From: UBA6107 sp964533735
GTDB taxonomy: Bacteria > Chloroflexota > Anaerolineae > Anaerolineales > Anaerolineaceae
Reading direction: 5' to 3'
Length of the DNA: 64,000 nucleotides
Assembly: GCA_964533735.1 (NCBI GenBank)
Contig: CAZHMD010000002.1
Coordinates: forward strand, 192,916-256,915
This document shows, in pieces, positions 61,995-64,000 of the stretch (the stretch's first letter is position 1; the number at the start of each line of letters is the position of its first letter). The position numbers and the translations under genes were made by a program. The notes under the pieces are model-generated. The model saw only the letters and a program-made list of their open reading frames with translations, was not told the origin of the DNA and ran no database searches.

Positions 61995-62023
61995 ATCCCC
62001 GGTTTCTTGAAGAAACCGGGGAT
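61995..62023. terminator. Two-way terminator between convergent genes
   Basis: ATCCCCGGTTTCTT and AAGAAACCGGGGAT form a 14-bp stem with one base at the centre, in the gap between the plus-strand gene ending at 61954 and the minus-strand ABC gene. The flanking ATTGGTTTTGTTTAG is then repeated in direct order at 62050. Confidence 0.85.
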
Positions 62024-62065
62024 ATTGGTTTTGTTTAGTCGAGTAACCGGGGTTATTGGTTTTGT

Positions 62066-63940
62066 TTAGTAGAGGTCAGCGGCTTCAAACTGGCTGTTGT
62101 AAATATCGGCGTAAAAGCCGTTTTTTGCCAGCAAGTCATCGTGCTTGCCCTGCTCCACGATATCGCCATTGTTCATCACCAGGATGAGGTCAGCGTTGCG
62201 GATGGTCGAGAGGCGGTGCGCGATGATAAAGCTGGTGCGGTTGTGCATGAGGGTATCCATGGCTTTTTGGATCAAGACCTCGGTACGTGTATCAACGGAG
62301 CTGGTGGCCTCATCGAGGATGAGGATTTGCGGGTTTGAGAGGATGGCGCGGGCAATCGTGAGCAGCTGCTTTTGCCCCTGAGAAATATTGCCGGTCTCCT
62401 CATCCAACACCATGTTGTAGCCATCCGGCAGGGTGCGGATGAAGTGGTCAACATTGGCAGCCCTGGCAGCCCGCATTACATCTTCGTCACTTGCGTCCAG
62501 GCGGCCGTAGCGGATGTTCTCCATGATGCTGGCGTTGTACAACCAGGCATCCTGCAGCACCATGCCGAACAGGTTGCGCAACCCATTGCGGGTGAAATTG
62601 CGGATGTCGTGCCCGTCCACCTTGATCGAACCGCTGTTGACATCGTAGTAACGCATGAGCAATTTGACCATGGTGGTCTTGCCAGCACCGGTGGGGCCGA
62701 CAACGGCGATCTTCTGCCCGGGGGCGATCTCGGCACTAAAATCGTTGATGATGATCTTCTCAGGAGAGTAGCCAAAATGCACATCGTTGAATTCAACATG
62801 CCCGGTGACTGTTTCCATCACCACCGGATTGGCGGCATCGGCTTCCTCTTCAGGTTCAGCCAGGAATTCAAAGACACGCTCAGCCGCGGCTGCAGTTTGC
62901 TGCAGAACGTTGGAAATATTGGCGATCTGGGCGATGGGTTGGGTGAACGAGCGTACATACTGGATGAACGCCTGGATATCACCCACGGTGATCATGCCGC
63001 GAATTGCCAGCCAACCACCCATGACTGCCACAGCCACGTAGCCGAGGTTGCCGATAAAGTTCATCATCGGCATCATTAAACTGGAGAAGAATTGAGACTT
63101 CCAGGCGGAATCATACAGGGTGACATTCAGCCCGTTGAATTTCTCAACGCTGCGCTGTTCACCGTTAAAGGCTTTCATAACGACGTGCCCACCGAACATT
63201 TCTTCGATATGCCCGTTGACATGCCCCAGGTAATCCTGCTGCTGTTTGTAGTACTTTTGCGAACGTTTGACCACGATCATGATCAATAATCCGGAAATGG
63301 GCAAAATGATGATAGCCACCAGGGTCATCAACCAGCTGATGGAGAGCATCATCACCAGCACGCCCAAGACCGTGGCCACTGAAGTGATGATCTGGGTGAG
63401 CCCCTGGTTGAGGGTCTGGCTGACGGTGTCCACATCATTGGTTACGCGTGAGAGCACCTCGCCCTGGTTGGTGCCGTCAAAGTAACGCAGCGGCATGCGG
63501 TTGATCTTTTCAGAAATATCCTGGCGGAATTTATAGGTGATCTTCATCGACACACCGGTCATGATCCAGCCCTGGATGTAAGCAAACACCGCTGAAAGCA
63601 GGTACAAGCCCATCAGGAGAAGGACGATATTACCGATGTAAACAAAGTCGATGCCTTGCCCTGTGCCGGCGAACTGCGCCATGATGCCTTCGAACAACCT
63701 GGTGGTGGCTTTACCCAGTATTTTGGGGCCAATGATCATAAAGATGGTTGACGCTATGGCAAAGATGATGACGATAATGAGCTGCGCCCGGAAGGGCTTG
63801 AGATACTGCATCAATTTGGCCATGGTGGCTTTGAAATTGACTGCCTTCTCGGTACCGCGCAGCATGCCGGGAGGTCCGCCGAAGGGTCCGCCAGTGCGGC
63901 GGGGTCGTTCAGGTTGTTGGGATCGGGTATCGTGCATCAT
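62066..63940 (-). CDS. ABC exporter, fused permease-ATPase (heterodimer half)
   Basis: 624 residues. Six membrane segments in residues 45-350 (LIIVIIFAIASTIFMIIGPKIL ... ), then an ATPase with GPTGAGKTTMVK (Walker A), ISQGQKQLLTIARAI (signature), ILILDEATSSVDTRTE (Walker B with catalytic Glu) and AHRLST. The first 25 residues are basic and Gly/Pro rich. It overlaps the next gene upstream by 4 bp, so it is the second half of a heterodimer like BmrCD or LmrCD. Confidence 0.93.
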   Translation of the reverse strand: MMHDTRSQQPERPRRTGGPFGGPPGMLRGTEKAVNFKATMAKLMQYLKPFRAQLIIVIIFAIASTIFMIIGPKILGKATTRLFEGIMAQFAGTGQGIDFVYIGNIVLLLMGLYLLSAVFAYIQGWIMTGVSMKITYKFRQDISEKINRMPLRYFDGTNQGEVLSRVTNDVDTVSQTLNQGLTQIITSVATVLGVLVMMLSISWLMTLVAIIILPISGLLIMIVVKRSQKYYKQQQDYLGHVNGHIEEMFGGHVVMKAFNGEQRSVEKFNGLNVTLYDSAWKSQFFSSLMMPMMNFIGNLGYVAVAVMGGWLAIRGMITVGDIQAFIQYVRSFTQPIAQIANISNVLQQTAAAAERVFEFLAEPEEEADAANPVVMETVTGHVEFNDVHFGYSPEKIIINDFSAEIAPGQKIAVVGPTGAGKTTMVKLLMRYYDVNSGSIKVDGHDIRNFTRNGLRNLFGMVLQDAWLYNASIMENIRYGRLDASDEDVMRAARAANVDHFIRTLPDGYNMVLDEETGNISQGQKQLLTIARAILSNPQILILDEATSSVDTRTEVLIQKAMDTLMHNRTSFIIAHRLSTIRNADLILVMNNGDIVEQGKHDDLLAKNGFYADIYNSQFEAADLY

Positions 63941-64000
63941 CGGGCCAACTCCTTCTCGCTGAGCTGCGAAAGGGCAATTTCGCGGTAGGTCTCACAGGTT
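63937..64000 (-). CDS. ABC exporter half, 3' end only
   Basis: The last 21 codons read ...CETYREIALSQLSEKELAR then stop, the usual end of the partner fused ABC exporter. The stop overlaps the downstream ATG as ATGA. The rest is beyond the right edge. Confidence 0.7.
   Translation of the reverse strand, partial: TCETYREIALSQLSEKELAR

Overview
The window looks like a chromosomal piece of a Chloroflexota bacterium, most likely class Anaerolineae. This is inferred from gene content and protein style, with no marker gene to prove it: lipoproteins and membrane-anchored secreted enzymes but no outer-membrane proteins, a YhfC-type membrane protease, a long MerR/B12 regulator, a GT87 protein and a fused membrane/spermidine-synthase-like protein. 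The window is cut at both ends inside genes.

1-30.2 kb (all minus strand): one long surface-glycan locus, read from an EPS-type MarR regulator at 30184 down to the left edge. It holds an ABC export pair (Wzm/Wzt type), GDP-fucose synthase, and two modules that look like nonulosonic (sialic-acid-like) sugar synthesis. The first, at 18.5-23.4 kb, has a PseB-type dehydratase, an RmlD-type reductase, a synthase with a SAF domain and a SpsF/PseF-type cytidylyltransferase. The second, at 4.3-13 kb, has a SAF-less NeuB, a NeuA fused to a KdsC-type phosphatase, an SDR, a Gfo/Idh oxidoreductase, a radical SAM protein, a MoaD/ThiS-like small protein and another NeuA-like enzyme. Glycosyltransferases of GT2, GT4, GT-A, KpsS-like GT-B and membrane GT-C types lie between them.

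30.3-36 kb: another membrane glycosyltransferase, then a four-gene operon of a NatA/NatB-type ABC transporter, a zinc-ribbon membrane protein and a YhfC-like protease.

36.1-44.4 kb: a divergent pair of operons around a CarH-like B12 regulator with the Wx9EH and ExH photoreceptor motifs. Leftward lie a TIGR01777 SDR, a redoxin whose gene has an in-frame UGA exactly at the active-site Cys (a very likely selenoprotein), a DUF4345-like protein, DegV and a DUF1295 protein. Rightward lie carH, a CxxC peroxiredoxin-like protein and a three-part ABC exporter. Two sigma70 promoters, each with a 17-bp spacer, face away from each other across a repeat-rich operator.

44.4-47 kb: a heme-copper oxidase-family enzyme whose subunit I lacks the HPEVY motif and whose subunit II has lost the CuA ligands, so it is more like a nitric oxide reductase than an oxygen reductase. 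A tiny third subunit precedes it, and an FNR/NnrR-like box sits at -41.5 from a predicted start site. Next comes a tRNA-Met(CAU) followed by repeated fragments of its own 3' half.

47-64 kb (mostly plus strand): housekeeping and orphan genes. These include GT87, a spermidine-synthase-like protein plus a remnant of a paralogue, a phospholipase-C-like protein, an exonuclease, a nucleotidyltransferase-like orphan, LigT, DUF1232, a cell-anchored pullulanase, small membrane or lipoproteins, and a heterodimeric ABC exporter cut by the right edge.
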